Source: an uncultured archaeon (GTDB lineage: Archaea > Halobacteriota > Methanosarcinia > Methanosarcinales > Methanoperedenaceae). Taken from it: a stretch of 64,000 nt of DNA. Below the pieces are notes generated by a model. That model was not told the origin of the DNA. It did no database searches and saw only the letters and a program-made list of their open reading frames with translations. Below, in pieces: positions 34,307 to 44,271 of the stretch; position 1 is the first letter of the stretch; each line of letters opens with the position of its first letter. The position numbers were made by a program, and so were the translations under genes. Location of the stretch: assembly GCA_902386135.1 (NCBI GenBank), contig CABMIB010000066.1, positions 1 to 64,000 of the forward strand, given 5' to 3'.

Positions 34307-35111
34307 GATTCTGTTAAGTTAAGGAGTATATTGTTTTCTTATGATTAAAATTTATACGTTCAAAATATAATATTTAACTTTGCGAGTGCAATATTTTGTT
34401 AAATAGCTTTAATCGTTCAAAGGTGGACAATAGTGCCCACACTGAAATTGATAATAAAAGAAATATCTGTATATCCTCTTTTGTAATTATAGGGATATTA
34501 ATAAAAGACATTGATAACAATGATGTGTCGTTGAGTCTGGAAAGCGTCCCCATAAATCTCATAAATGCAAAGAGTATTATGATAATTACAAAATCATAAA
34601 CAACTTCAAGAAATTCTTCTTCTCTATCTCCTCTTTTATATTGTAAAATTCTAGACGCACAAAGAAGTGTTAAAGCAGGATAAGAATACTGCAAAAAATT
34701 AGTAGTTTTATTAAAAAATAATATTGAAATTGAAAATGTTAAACAAAAAGCATTTATCATAAATTTTACGTAATATGTAGAAATATATTTAGAAGTGATT
34801 ATTTCCTCATAAGGAGGTAGCATAAAAATCCCAAGTATTTGTTTGGAGTACGAAAACACTAAAGAAATTAAAAAACCCATAATCAAAATTTCAATGGCAT
34901 AAAATAAATATCTAGGAAAAGATTCTTCGGTGATTAACAGCATAACTAAAATAGGAGTTAGCAAAAATATAAGACCCTTTTTGATATGATTTTTTGGATT
35001 TACTTTTTTTTGCATGTTCCAATTCTCATTTTCAGATAATTAATTAAAGTTATTCTATTAAAATTTAACTCCATAAAAAACTACCCCCATACTCCTTAAC
35101 TTAACAGAATC
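34307..35111. mobile_element. Non-autonomous transposon-like element carrying one membrane-protein gene
   Basis: 805 bases bounded by perfect 23-bp inverted repeats (34307-34329 and 35089-35111; left end begins gattctgttaagttaagg) and flanked by the 9-bp direct repeat caagctgga. The interior is strikingly AT-rich compared with the neighbouring thermosome and protease genes. It encodes no transposase; the single gene (34374-35015, minus strand) is a membrane protein. The end sequence loosely recalls the gg-ttctgtt ends of IS6-family elements, but the 9-bp duplication is one base longer than is usual for that family. It presumably moves by a transposase made elsewhere. Confidence 0.8.
34374..35015 (-). 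CDS. Membrane protein carried by the transposon-like element
   Basis: 213 residues with about six hydrophobic stretches (near 14-30, 36-55, 85-105, 110-122, 142-158, 180-200). The N-terminus MQKKVNPKNHIKKG is basic. No DDE, HUH or recombinase signature is present and no transporter motif stands out. The coding is very AT-rich, unlike its neighbours, in keeping with foreign origin. Function unknown. It is the only cargo of the element, lying 44 bases from the left and 73 bases from the right inverted repeat. Confidence 0.6.
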   Translation of the reverse strand: MQKKVNPKNHIKKGLIFLLTPILVMLLITEESFPRYLFYAIEILIMGFLISLVFSYSKQILGIFMLPPYEEIITSKYISTYYVKFMINAFCLTFSISILFFNKTTNFLQYSYPALTLLCASRILQYKRGDREEEFLEVVYDFVIIIILFAFMRFMGTLSRLNDTSLLSMSFINIPIITKEDIQIFLLLSISVWALLSTFERLKLFNKILHSQS

Positions 35112-35120
35112 CAAGCTGGA
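35112..35120 (+). repeat. Right copy of the 9-bp target-site duplication
   Basis: caagctgga, identical to 34298-34306. It abuts the TATA region of the thermosome gene (35121 onward), so the element inserted a few bases upstream of that promoter. Confidence 0.85.
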
Positions 35121-35123
35121 TTA

Positions 35124-35133
35124 ATTATTTATA
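35124..35133 (+). promoter_or_regulatory. Putative TATA box of the thermosome gene
   Basis: attatttata lies about 48-57 bases before the thermosome ATG, with a Shine-Dalgarno ggaggt at 35166-35171. The B-recognition element position immediately upstream falls in the duplicated target bases and so survived the transposon insertion. Confidence 0.5.
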
Positions 35134-35180
35134 GAACCACAAACACTTAGAATCATCTTTATGTTCGGAGGTAATTCATT

Positions 35181-36824
35181 ATGGCAGGTCAACTATCTGG
35201 ACAGCCTATTATTATATTGGATAAAGACAAAACACGTACCCAGGGAAAAGAAGCACTCGGATTCAACATCACGGCAGCAAAAGCGATAGCAGATGCGGTA
35301 AGGACTACTCTCGGCCCGAAAGGCATGGACAAGATGCTCGTGAACCCGGTCGGGGACATGGTAATCACGAACGATGGCGCGACCATCCTGCGGGAGATGG
35401 ACATAAAACATCCCGCTGCAAAAATGATGGTGGAGATCGCCCGCACGCAGGAAGATAAGGCTGGCGACGGCACAACGAGCGCGGTAGTTCTTGCAGGAGA
35501 ACTCCTGAGCAAAGCGAAAACTCTGGTAGAGCAGAACGTCCATCCGACGAGCATAACAAGGGGTTACAGCCTTGCCTCGGTAAAGGCACTTGAGATCCTT
35601 GAGGATATGGCTATCGATGCTTCAGACGACGTGCTGGAGAATATAGCAAGGACGGCGCTCACAGGAAAAAGCGCAGACCTTGCCCTTGATTCGCTCGTCC
35701 AGTTATGCGTAAAGACCGCGCAATCGATCAAAGACGGCGGCAGGGTGAGCGTGAAGGAAAATATCAACATCATCCACCAGCGCGGCGGCAGTATAAAAGA
35801 TACAAAGTTCGTTCACGGGGTCGTGATCGATAAAGCCAGGGCGCATAAAAACATGCCAAAGAAAGTCGAGAATGCAAGAATCGCGGTTCTTGATACTGGA
35901 ATCGAGGTTGAGAAAACACAGATCACGTCAAAAGTCCAGATTACATCCCCGGAACTCCTCAAGGAAGCAAGGCTTGAAGAGACAAAACTTGTGGATGAAA
36001 AAGTCGAAGCGCTCTTAAAAAGTGGGGCCAACGTCATATTCACAGAGAAAGGCATAGATGATATCGGGATGCACAGCCTTGCAAAGAGAGGTGTATTCGC
36101 AGTACGCAGATGCAAGGATGAGGAGATCAAAAAAATAGTGAAAGCGACCGGCGCCCGTGTTGTCTCGGTACTTGACGGGGTTGAAGAGCAAGACCTCGGC
36201 AGGGCTGATATAGTCGAAGAGCGCGGTGTGGGCAACTACAAGATGATTTACATCGAGGGATGCGAGAACCCCAAAGCCGTATCCATTCTGATATATAGCG
36301 GCGCGGAGCATGTGGCTGATGAGATTGAACGTGCCCTGGACGATGCGCTGCGCGTGGTCGGGGATGTAATAGAGGACGGCAAGATAGTAGCGGGAGGCGG
36401 CGCACCTGAGGTTGAGCTTGCTATAAAGATTCGAAAATACGCCACCACACGTTCAGGCAGGGAGCAGCTTGCGGTTATGGCTTATGCAGATGCGCTTGAG
36501 GAGATACCCAAAGGTATTGCCGAAAATGCAGGTCTTGATGCGATCGATGCACTTGTGGATCTCAGGAACATGCACAGCAAAGGTATCAGCACAGCGGGAT
36601 TGAATGTGTTCACGGGAAAAGCCGAGGATATGCTCCAGTTAGGGGTCATCGAGCCGCTGCGCGTAAAGACGCAGATAATAAAATCCGCAACAGATGCTGC
36701 GAATATGATCCTGCGCATCGATGATATCCTGATGGCAAAGGAAACAGGCATGATGGATGTCAATCCAGAGCACACTGCGGACTTTTACAATGGGATACAG
36801 GCACCGCCTATTGAGGAAGACTAA
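35181..36824 (+). CDS. thsA: Thermosome subunit (group II chaperonin)
   Basis: 547 residues, full length. ATP-site motifs [47 protein letters not shown] (catalytic aspartate) and [10 protein letters not shown] are intact, and the C-terminus ends [24 protein letters not shown]; the Gly/Met-rich tail of some chaperonins is absent. It folds cytosolic proteins as a ring complex. Preceded by ggaggt and a TATA box; a transposon-like element ends 60 bases upstream and may affect heat-shock control. Confidence 0.97.
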   Translation: MAGQLSGQPIIILDKDKTRTQGKEALGFNITAAKAIADAVRTTLGPKGMDKMLVNPVGDMVITNDGATILREMDIKHPAAKMMVEIARTQEDKAGDGTTSAVVLAGELLSKAKTLVEQNVHPTSITRGYSLASVKALEILEDMAIDASDDVLENIARTALTGKSADLALDSLVQLCVKTAQSIKDGGRVSVKENINIIHQRGGSIKDTKFVHGVVIDKARAHKNMPKKVENARIAVLDTGIEVEKTQITSKVQITSPELLKEARLEETKLVDEKVEALLKSGANVIFTEKGIDDIGMHSLAKRGVFAVRRCKDEEIKKIVKATGARVVSVLDGVEEQDLGRADIVEERGVGNYKMIYIEGCENPKAVSILIYSGAEHVADEIERALDDALRVVGDVIEDGKIVAGGGAPEVELAIKIRKYATTRSGREQLAVMAYADALEEIPKGIAENAGLDAIDALVDLRNMHSKGISTAGLNVFTGKAEDMLQLGVIEPLRVKTQIIKSATDAANMILRIDDILMAKETGMMDVNPEHTADFYNGIQAPPIEED

Positions 36825-36942
36825 CATTAAATAGGATAAGGCACAACATATTAATTTGAAATGTGGTATGACAGGTTCGAGGTGTTAGTATATTCTTTAA
36901 CGCTTAAATATTTGATTTTTAAATTAATTATGGGGTTGTCGT

Positions 36943-37575
36943 ATGGTCAGCAACAAAGAAGGCAAAGAAGGAAAACGGGTTGACGTTAAAGAAAGCGAAC
37001 CTTCCGAACCTGAAGAAATAGAAGAACCTGGTCCTCATGAAAAAGCCCTGATAAAAGAATTAGAGGATACGAAAAAGCAATTAGAAGATGCAAAAAAACA
37101 ATTAGATGAGACAAAAAAGCAGCATGAAGATTGTAAAGACAGTCTTCTTCGCCTGAGCGCAGAGTTTGAAAATGTCAGGAAAAGGACGCTCAAAGAAAAG
37201 GAAGAGTTCGTAAAATATGCGAACGAGAAGCTCATATTAGAACTGATAGACGTAATGGAGAATCTTGAAAGGGGGTTGGAGAATGCAAAGAAGGCGGAAA
37301 ACAAGGATAAATTAATTGAGGGTATGGAGCTAATATATAAGCAATTCAAAAATGTTCTTGAGAAAAACGGTCTGACTCCGATTAAAGCACCGGGGGAAAA
37401 ATTCGACCCTTATAAACACGAAGCAATGATGCAGACGATTACGGATGAGTACGAAGACGGTACAATTCTTGAAGAGTTTGCAAGGGGTTATATGTTAAAC
37501 AACAAGGTCATTCGTTATTCTAAAGTCAGAGTATCGAAAAGGAAAGAGGATAAAATAGAGAATGAGGTGAAATAA
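36943..37575 (+). CDS. grpE: Nucleotide exchange factor GrpE
   Basis: 210 residues. A long charged N-terminal coiled coil ([25 protein letters not shown]) is followed by the GrpE core [45 protein letters not shown] and the C-terminal beta domain ending [19 protein letters not shown]. It releases ADP from DnaK. TATA-like 'cttaaatatt' near 36903 precedes it. Its stop overlaps the region just before the dnaK ATG (shared base at 37575), so the two are coupled. Confidence 0.95.
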   Translation: MVSNKEGKEGKRVDVKESEPSEPEEIEEPGPHEKALIKELEDTKKQLEDAKKQLDETKKQHEDCKDSLLRLSAEFENVRKRTLKEKEEFVKYANEKLILELIDVMENLERGLENAKKAENKDKLIEGMELIYKQFKNVLEKNGLTPIKAPGEKFDPYKHEAMMQTITDEYEDGTILEEFARGYMLNNKVIRYSKVRVSKRKEDKIENEVK

Positions 37576-39443
37576 TGGCAAAAATCATAGGTATAGATCT
37601 CGGAACGAGCAATTCTGCCGCAGCAGTGATGCTGGGAGGAAGACCAACGATAATTCCAAGTGCTGAAGGTATTACCCAGTACGGGAAAGCTTTTCCCAGC
37701 TACGTGGCTTTTACAAAGACCGGCGAGCGGCTGGTAGGTGAACCTGCAAAGAGACAGGCGATCACGAATCCTGAAGGCACTGTCACTGCCTTTAAGAGGA
37801 AGATGGGTACCGACTACAAGTACAGGATATTCGGGAAAGATTATACGCCGCAGGAACTTTCCGCGATTCTGCTGCAAAAAATAAAGCGTGATGCTGAGGC
37901 GTTTTTGGGTGATACGGTCGAGAAGGCTGTCATAACAGTGCCAGCTTATTTCAATGATAACCAGAGGCAGGCGACCAAGGATGCTGGTACCATCGCAGGT
38001 CTTGAGGTCGTAAGGATAATCAACGAACCCACGGCAGCCGCACTTGCTTATGGGTTAGACAAGATGGAGAAAGAGCAGAAGATAATGGTGTTCGATTTCG
38101 GAGGGGGCACACTTGATGTTACGATAATGGAATTCGTGGGCGGCGTTTTTGAAGTAAAGTCCACCAGCGGCGACACCCAGCTTGGCGGAACGGATATGGA
38201 CAATAAGCTCGTGGATTACATCGTTGAGGAGTTCAGGAAGCAGCAGGGTGTCGATGTACGCAATGACAAGGTCGCCATGCAGAGAATAAGGGATGCCGCT
38301 GAAAAGGCGAAAATCGAGCTTTCAACGACCCTTACCTCTGATATCAACCTGCCATTCCTGACAGCAGATGCATCGGGTCCAAAGCACCTGACCATGACGC
38401 TCACCAGAGCCAAGCTTGAGGAAATCGTTGGCAGTGTTGTGGATAGATGCAAAGGTCCTTTGCGCCAGGCAATGTCTGATGCAAAATTAACGCCTAAAGA
38501 TATTGATAAGGTAATCATGGTCGGCGGACCTACCAGAATGCCAATAGTCCAGAAATTCGTTGAGGATTATATCGGCAAGAAAGTGGAAGGAGGCGTTGAC
38601 CCGATGGAATGCGTGGCAATGGGTGCAGCAATCCAGGCAGGCGTTCTTGCAGGTGAAGTGAAAGATATCCTGCTGCTTGATGTTACTCCTCTTACGCTTG
38701 GCATTGAGACGCTCGGTCATGTTATGACACCGCTCATACCCAGGAATACCACAATCCCGACACGGAAGAGTCAGATATTCTCGACAGCCGCAGACAGCCA
38801 GACGACCGTAGAGATACATGTACTCCAGGGAGAGAGGGCGATGGCGTATGATAACGTGACGCTTGGCAGGTTCAACCTCGTGGGCATACCGCCGGCACCG
38901 CGCGGCGTGCCGCAGATAGAAGTTACCTTTGATATTGACGCTAACGGGATACTGCACGTATCTGCGAAAGACCTTGGAACAGGTAAAGAGCAGAAGATGA
39001 CGATAACCGCGCCGCTTAAGATGTCCTCAGTGGATATCGATAAGAGGATAAAAGATGCCGAGAGATATGCTGAGGAAGACAAGAAGAGGAAAGAGAAAGT
39101 CGAGCTCCAGAACCAGGCTGATACGCTGATCTATACTACAGAAAAGACGCTGAAGGAACTGGGCGATAAAGTCTCAGGCGAACAGAGAGAGAAAGCAGAG
39201 AAGGCTGTTGAGAGATTAAAAGAAGCAATGAAAAGCGATGATGCGGCAAGTATCCGTGCTGCTATCGAGGAGCTAACGAAGGAGATGCATGCGATAAGCA
39301 CAATACTGTACCAGCAGACGCAGCAACAACAGGCACAGCAACAGGGACAGCAGGAACAGGCTCAGCAGGGATCGACAGAAGGGGCAAAAGACGAGAAGGT
39401 TACTGATGCCGAATATAAAGTAGTGGATGAAGATAAAAAGTAA
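37575..39443 (+). CDS. dnaK: Chaperone DnaK (Hsp70)
   Basis: 622 residues. ATPase motifs [31 protein letters not shown] and [15 protein letters not shown] are intact, followed by the substrate-binding domain ([14 protein letters not shown]) and a lid. The tail is Gln-rich ([21 protein letters not shown]) and ends in [14 protein letters not shown], as in bacterial DnaK. Archaea are believed to have obtained this system from bacteria. No dnaJ follows; the next gene is on the opposite strand. Confidence 0.98.
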   Translation: MAKIIGIDLGTSNSAAAVMLGGRPTIIPSAEGITQYGKAFPSYVAFTKTGERLVGEPAKRQAITNPEGTVTAFKRKMGTDYKYRIFGKDYTPQELSAILLQKIKRDAEAFLGDTVEKAVITVPAYFNDNQRQATKDAGTIAGLEVVRIINEPTAAALAYGLDKMEKEQKIMVFDFGGGTLDVTIMEFVGGVFEVKSTSGDTQLGGTDMDNKLVDYIVEEFRKQQGVDVRNDKVAMQRIRDAAEKAKIELSTTLTSDINLPFLTADASGPKHLTMTLTRAKLEEIVGSVVDRCKGPLRQAMSDAKLTPKDIDKVIMVGGPTRMPIVQKFVEDYIGKKVEGGVDPMECVAMGAAIQAGVLAGEVKDILLLDVTPLTLGIETLGHVMTPLIPRNTTIPTRKSQIFSTAADSQTTVEIHVLQGERAMAYDNVTLGRFNLVGIPPAPRGVPQIEVTFDIDANGILHVSAKDLGTGKEQKMTITAPLKMSSVDIDKRIKDAERYAEEDKKRKEKVELQNQADTLIYTTEKTLKELGDKVSGEQREKAEKAVERLKEAMKSDDAASIRAAIEELTKEMHAISTILYQQTQQQQAQQQGQQEQAQQGSTEGAKDEKVTDAEYKVVDEDKK

Positions 39444-39467
39444 CTGCATCTCACATTAAGATTCAAA

Positions 39468-39489
39468 GGGGTCTAAAGTTAAAGACCCC
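39468..39489. terminator. Hairpin between dnaK and the YchF-type gene
   Basis: ggggtct (39468-39474) and agacccc (39483-39489) are perfect complements with an 8-base loop. It lies in the 46-base gap between convergent dnaK and ychF, where a bidirectional transcription stop is expected. Confidence 0.55.
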
Positions 39490-40662
39490 CTATTTCACCG
39501 CCACGATTTTCACAATACCCCCGTTCTTTAGCTCATGCTTCTCCCCAAGCCTCATCTTGGTGCGAGCATCTACAGCGTAGAGGAAACCTTTACCGATATC
39601 GGTATGGATCATAAATGCCAGGTCTTTCGGAGTGCTTCCTCTCTTCACAAGGAAGGCATCAGGAAGCATGTTCCCCTTTTTGTCAGTGAACCTGTTCTCG
39701 TCCTCGACAGGATAAACCACTATAAGGTCAAGAAGCTTGAACACGGTCTCGTTAATACATCTCTGGATGCCAGTACCCCCGTACTTCTTCATAAGGGTGC
39801 GCATTTTGGCAAGCGCCTCTCTCTGCGCCTCGGAAAGATTAGGTGATTCCACAAAATCGGCATCCCCAGGTATGTACTTTATCGCCCCGGTTTTATCGGC
39901 AAGGCGCAGCGCTACTTCCGCCGCGGCGCTGACAGGTATTGCACCTGCCTTCGAAAGCCGCTCGACGTTCTCCTGCGATGCGACATCGATTTTATTTGCT
40001 GCGAATATAAGGGGTTTACTCTCAGCCCTTAGCATATCTGATAATTCGATGATTTGCTCATCGGTCCACATATGGGGCTTATCGCGAGGAAGTTTCAGCC
40101 TGGTAAGCGCTGTTTTTACATGCCCTTCCGTAATCCCTGCGCCTTCAAGCTGTCCTGCTATTGTTTCCTCCAGTTTCAGCCCCTCAGCCTGTACTTTGCG
40201 CGAAAGCCTCTCCCAGTTGCGTTTCAGTATACCGGACAGCCACATTGTTATCTCATGTTCAAGGAATGCTATGTCTTCGAGCGGGTCATGTGAACCCACG
40301 GGCACAGGCGCACCCTCAATATCCGTGCCGCCTGAGGCATCGATGACATGGATTATGGCCTTTGCCTGCCTTAAGTTATCTAGAAAGGCATTGCCAAGCC
40401 CGCGCCCTTTATGCGCATCAGGAACAAGCCCTGCCACATCTATCATGCCTATAGGTACGAACCGCACGCCATCCCTGCAATTACCGCAGTTGAGCTTTAA
40501 TTCCCTGCACGGGCATGTAGTTCTTACGTATGCAACGCCGTGGTTTGCATCTATGGTAGTGAAAGGGTAGTTTGCGATCTCAACATTCGCTAACGTCGCG
40601 GCTTTAAAAAATGTTGACTTCCCGCAATTCGGTTTTCCAGCAAGTGCTATTGAGACTGACAT
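39490..40662 (-). CDS. ychF: YchF/Obg-type redox-regulated NTPase
   Basis: 390 residues. G1 is ALAGKPNCGKSTFFKA (about 6-21), G3 is GMIDVAGLVPDAHKGRGLG, and G4 is FAANKID. A C-terminal TGS domain carries VVYPVEDENRFTDKKGNMLPDAFLVKRGSTPKDLAFMIHTDIGKGF. Archaeal members have the cysteine insert seen here (RTTCPCRELKLNCGNC), which could bind metal. Translation-associated, probably ribosome binding; nucleotide preference is not readable from the sequence. Confidence 0.9.
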   Translation of the reverse strand: MSVSIALAGKPNCGKSTFFKAATLANVEIANYPFTTIDANHGVAYVRTTCPCRELKLNCGNCRDGVRFVPIGMIDVAGLVPDAHKGRGLGNAFLDNLRQAKAIIHVIDASGGTDIEGAPVPVGSHDPLEDIAFLEHEITMWLSGILKRNWERLSRKVQAEGLKLEETIAGQLEGAGITEGHVKTALTRLKLPRDKPHMWTDEQIIELSDMLRAESKPLIFAANKIDVASQENVERLSKAGAIPVSAAAEVALRLADKTGAIKYIPGDADFVESPNLSEAQREALAKMRTLMKKYGGTGIQRCINETVFKLLDLIVVYPVEDENRFTDKKGNMLPDAFLVKRGSTPKDLAFMIHTDIGKGFLYAVDARTKMRLGEKHELKNGGIVKIVAVK

Positions 40663-40750
40663 GCTTGTAATACTGTTATTGTGAACTTAACTCTTATTAT
40701 TTGTAAAGATATAGTAAGACCTAAATAAGATTAGCGTCTTACATGCTCTT

Positions 40751-41011
40751 ATGACAACCGTAACAATTTCCAGCAGGGGACAAATAGTAATCCCCAAAAA
40801 AATAAGGGAGATGCTCGGCTTAACAATGGGCAATAAGCTAAAAGTTTTCCAGGAGAACAAAAAGATAATCCTGGTAGCAGAGCCTGAGGTAAAACCCGCA
40901 GAGTTATTTGTCAGTGCCTCCCCGCATGCCGCTGACAGGGCTCTGGAAACATCCCGTGGGGTTGATGAGGCAAAGCTCAAGAAACTGCTTCATGACTTAG
41001 GGATAAAATGA
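40751..41011 (+). CDS. AbrB/SpoVT-family antitoxin
   Basis: 86 residues. The N-terminal swapped-hairpin domain TVTISSRGQIVIPKKIREMLGLTMGNKLKVFQENKKIIL is typical, and the C-terminal half (SRGVDEAKLKKLLHDLGIK) would block the toxin. It precedes a PIN-domain gene with a 4-base overlap, the usual VapB-VapC order. The likely promoter lies between it and the divergent ychF gene. Confidence 0.9.
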   Translation: MTTVTISSRGQIVIPKKIREMLGLTMGNKLKVFQENKKIILVAEPEVKPAELFVSASPHAADRALETSRGVDEAKLKKLLHDLGIK

Positions 41012-41460
41012 TAGCAATAGATACAGGTGTTTGGATAGAATATATCAACATTCGCGGTGCCTTTCATCCGCAGGCAAAAGCGATAGTCGATTCGGTTAAC
41101 AGTGGAGAAGCTACTGCTGTTCTCACCCCGCTAACACTGGCTGAAATATATTATGTAGCAGAGAGAGTCTATCGGGAAGTGTACATGCCTCCACGCTCCG
41201 AGGAGCAAGCGAAGAAACTCTATGATTTTGTTTACTATCACCCTCACGTAGAAATAAAGCCCCTGGAGTACGAATTATGTCTCAAAGCTGCAACCATAAA
41301 ATCCAGGTATAATATTGCATTTTCAGATTGCTTTTTACTTGCCCTGTCAGAACAGGAGAATTCGACAGTTTTATTTAAGAACATAGAAGGTGAGATGAAG
41401 CAAAATATAAAAGAATTGACCAAACATTATAATCTCAAATTCCTGGAAAACTATTCATGA
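41008..41460 (+). CDS. PIN-domain toxin (VapC-like)
   Basis: 150 residues. The PIN acidic residues are visible: MIAIDTGVWIEYIN (D5), LTPLTLAEIYY (E at about 47), and YNIAFSDCFLLALSE (D at about 105). These form the Mg-dependent RNase site. VapC toxins usually cut tRNA or rRNA. Paired with the AbrB-type antitoxin upstream and apparently intact. Confidence 0.88.
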   Translation: MIAIDTGVWIEYINIRGAFHPQAKAIVDSVNSGEATAVLTPLTLAEIYYVAERVYREVYMPPRSEEQAKKLYDFVYYHPHVEIKPLEYELCLKAATIKSRYNIAFSDCFLLALSEQENSTVLFKNIEGEMKQNIKELTKHYNLKFLENYS

Positions 41461-41487
41461 TGTTGTCAAAAAATTTTACCTGAAACT

Positions 41488-42201
41488 ATGCCGCCACTTA
41501 TCTTTCGAATTGTTCTTGTTGAGCCGCTGTATAGCGGTAATGTTGGCTCAGTAGCCCGCGTTATGAAGAATTTCGGCTTTAGCGAGCTTGTGCTTTTGAA
41601 TCCGTGCGTGCTCGATATGCGGGCGCGCGTGATGGCTGTGCATGCATATGATATAATCGAGAATGCCAGGATCGAATTTTCTTTAAAAGACGCCCTGGCG
41701 GGCTCAAGCATCATTATAGGTACTACCGGACTTGCTGGAACGACCGAGAATGAACATGTGAGGATGCCTGCTCTGGCTCCCCGCAGGCTCAAGGAAAAAC
41801 TCACCGGGAAAAGCGGGGTCGTGTCTCTGCTGTTCGGAAGGGAAAACGACGGGCTGCGGAACGATGAGCTTGAGCTGTGCAACATACTGGTGAACATCCC
41901 CACAAGTCCCGATTATCCAAGTATGAATCTCTCTCATGCTGTCGCAGTTATCTTATATGAATTGAGCGATATTTGCGGCGGGGAAAACCATCTTGCCGAA
42001 CATTTTGATATCGAGCTTTTATACGAACATATCGAAGAGGTGCTTGCAGATATTGAATATAAAGAACATAAAACGAACAAGACCCAGCTTATGCTTCAGA
42101 GAATACTCGGCAGGGCCGAATTAACGGGGCGCGAGGTACAGACCCTTCGTGGAGTACTGCGTCGCATACAGTGGAAATTAGACAAATTAAGAGAATCATG
42201 A
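41488..42201 (+). CDS. trmJ: tRNA/rRNA 2'-O-methyltransferase, TrmJ-like (SPOUT)
   Basis: 237 residues. SPOUT knot motifs FRIVLVEPLYSGNVGSVARVMKNFGF, VVSLLFGRENDGLRNDEL and NIPTSPDYPSMNLSHAVAVILYEL (SAM-binding loop) are clear. Archaeal TrmJ methylates the 2'-O of tRNA nucleotide 32. The C-terminal helical extension (MLQRILGRAELTGREVQTLRGVLRRIQWKL) matches TrmJ rather than TrmH. Starts at ATG 41488. Confidence 0.85.
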   Translation: MPPLIFRIVLVEPLYSGNVGSVARVMKNFGFSELVLLNPCVLDMRARVMAVHAYDIIENARIEFSLKDALAGSSIIIGTTGLAGTTENEHVRMPALAPRRLKEKLTGKSGVVSLLFGRENDGLRNDELELCNILVNIPTSPDYPSMNLSHAVAVILYELSDICGGENHLAEHFDIELLYEHIEEVLADIEYKEHKTNKTQLMLQRILGRAELTGREVQTLRGVLRRIQWKLDKLRES

Positions 42202-42307
42202 AAGCCCTTATAGGATATAGCTTAAAACAGCATCTTTAATTATGTTCCATGGTAGTTAGGTTTTTAAGTTAAAGTATGGTTATGACCACATCTATCAAAA
42301 CCCAGAG

Positions 42308-43822
42308 ATGAATATGGAAAACGCTATTAAATTCATTCTCGGCTGCATATTAGGCCCCAAACCAAGGATCGCCGAAAGCCAGCGCATCAGTCCGGTTGAA
42401 CTTAAAGGAGACCCGAAAATGGTGGCTGAAGTCGTACCTTACTTTATCGTGGCATCCATCGAAGTGGGGAACACCACCACGAAATGCATCCTGACAGCCA
42501 CGAACATGAAGGATGGGCGCACCCGGCTTTTGAACAAGACTGTGAAAATGACCCGCGACGTCAGGAAGCCCAAACCCAATGAGAGGATTTTCGGCACGAC
42601 CTTAAGCGGCGTATCGCTGACAAGGGAATCGATAGCTGAACTGGTCCGCGACACGCTCATAGAAGCGCACGAGGCTGTCAACCTGGATATCGGGACGCAC
42701 CTTGATTTCGCTGTGCGGTCAACTGGTGTTGTCGCAGGGTTCTCATCACCCCATGAAGTCGGGGAGTTCATAAAAGCCCTGGCTGACGGCTGTCTTCTTG
42801 CAGGCATCCCTCCAAAGAAAATGGTGCCTGCGATGTCTATTGAGAACATACCCTTAAAATTCAGGGACCATACTCTTATCGACAAGGTGATTTTTACAGG
42901 CGCGGTTGGCGGAGTGCTTCCCCCGGTAGGCTCTACAGGTGTGGAAATTGTGGCAAATGAGATGGAAGGCGAGCTGTCAACAGCAGGTATCAAAGAGGGG
43001 GCGAAATGGGCAGGCGTGGATTACAGGAACCCTGTTTTTTCAATGGATTTTGGCACCACGCTGAAAGGGCGCATCACCAACGATGATATTCCGTACGCAA
43101 AGACAATTGCCAACCTGTGCGGCTACGCAGGCGCAATCCCTGATGCTGTGATAAAAGGCACAGGGCTTGTAGATAAACGATACGGTGCTGCTCTTGACCT
43201 GTACAGCAACAACAAAGAAATCATGATATGGCTATCAAAAAGCTCCGTCATTAAAAAATATACCGATGCGATTCATTCCCGCATATCTATCGAAATCGTA
43301 CCCGAGGATAGGGAAAGGTACGGGAGCGTGCCTGTTGACCCGAGGGCAGCAAAAGAGATTGGCGTTACCCTCATCGGATGCGATGTCGGGGTTAACGGAA
43401 GCCTTATGCCTGAACTGACCGATACAGGCGCTGAGATATATTCAAAACACGGTCTGAAGGCAATGTTCGCTACACTTGATCTTGTCTCGGCGATGATGGT
43501 TGAGCGCCTTATAAAGCTGGGAATAGATAACGATCTCATTACTGAGAAAACGTCCATCGGATTGACGGGGAGAGCTGCAATTACGGGCTGCAAACCGCAC
43601 CTGATACTGAAAGCTGTCGAGAATCTGGGGATCTATAAAGAACCCGGAGACCGTGTAGTTTTCGTGGATGACGGGCTTGCGCGTGGCGCTGCTGTGATGG
43701 CGCGCTGCATGAACTCGATGGGAGTGCCGGGAAATCCGATAGGCGGCATTCGCGGTGGGGGATGCGTACTTAATAAGCGTATCGAATATTATAAAAAATC
43801 AAAAGAGAGGAATCCGGAATGA
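42308..43822 (+). CDS. Methanogenesis marker protein 14 (ASKHA-like ATPase)
   Basis: 504 residues of the marker-14 family (DUF2114), found almost only in methanogens and related methanotrophs. An actin/hydantoinase-like phosphate motif SIEVGNTTTKCILTATNM is near residues 50-67, FSMDFGTTLKGRI is a second, and VFVDDGLARGAAVMARCMNSMG is near the end. The role is unknown; association with methyl-coenzyme M reductase maturation is often suggested because of its distribution. It is followed by DUF1890 and DUF1894 genes with overlaps, so the three probably act together. Confidence 0.88.
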   Translation: MNMENAIKFILGCILGPKPRIAESQRISPVELKGDPKMVAEVVPYFIVASIEVGNTTTKCILTATNMKDGRTRLLNKTVKMTRDVRKPKPNERIFGTTLSGVSLTRESIAELVRDTLIEAHEAVNLDIGTHLDFAVRSTGVVAGFSSPHEVGEFIKALADGCLLAGIPPKKMVPAMSIENIPLKFRDHTLIDKVIFTGAVGGVLPPVGSTGVEIVANEMEGELSTAGIKEGAKWAGVDYRNPVFSMDFGTTLKGRITNDDIPYAKTIANLCGYAGAIPDAVIKGTGLVDKRYGAALDLYSNNKEIMIWLSKSSVIKKYTDAIHSRISIEIVPEDRERYGSVPVDPRAAKEIGVTLIGCDVGVNGSLMPELTDTGAEIYSKHGLKAMFATLDLVSAMMVERLIKLGIDNDLITEKTSIGLTGRAAITGCKPHLILKAVENLGIYKEPGDRVVFVDDGLARGAAVMARCMNSMGVPGNPIGGIRGGGCVLNKRIEYYKKSKERNPE

Positions 43823-44271
43823 ACGCACTTCTTATGATGGGATGCCCCGAACTGCCTGTCCAGACAGCAGCGGCGCTGTATATCGCAAATAAACTGAACC
43901 GAGAAGGGTTTGAGGTTACTGCGGCAGGGAACAATGCTGCCATAAGCCTGCTCCTTAACTCTGACCCTGAAAAACATTATATCAAAAAGGTGATAGACCT
44001 TGACAGGTGCATAGCAAATCTTGCAGAGAAGAAAACGGATTTTGACCTGTGTTTTGTGTTCATTCACAGCGACAGCGGCATTTCGTATCTCGCCACGGTC
44101 AAATCTCTTTCAAAAGCGAAAACTGTAGCGGTCATTTTCGGAAAAGATATCGAGCCGCTCATCAAAGAAAGCGAGGATTCTATTATCATCGCTGCAAAGG
44201 CTGTTCATAATCCAACGCCTCTCCGCGCAAAAATAGATGGGGTGAAGTCATGGGCTGCATTGACGAAATGA
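43819..44271 (+). CDS. DUF1890 family protein (methanogen-specific)
   Basis: 150 residues. MGCPELPVQTAAALYIANKLNREGFEVTAAGNNAAISLL opens a Rossmann-like fold, then FDLCFVFIHSDSGISYLATVKSLSKAKTVAVIFG. DUF1890 proteins are limited to methanogens and relatives. There is a 4-base overlap with the marker-14 gene and a 22-base overlap with the DUF1894 gene. No catalytic residues can be named with confidence. Confidence 0.85.
   Translation: MNALLMMGCPELPVQTAAALYIANKLNREGFEVTAAGNNAAISLLLNSDPEKHYIKKVIDLDRCIANLAEKKTDFDLCFVFIHSDSGISYLATVKSLSKAKTVAVIFGKDIEPLIKESEDSIIIAAKAVHNPTPLRAKIDGVKSWAALTK

Noticed and set aside
34374-35015. Transposase encoded by the repeat-flanked element
   Set aside because: The protein is hydrophobic with about six membrane helices and has no DDE, HUH or serine/tyrosine recombinase motifs.
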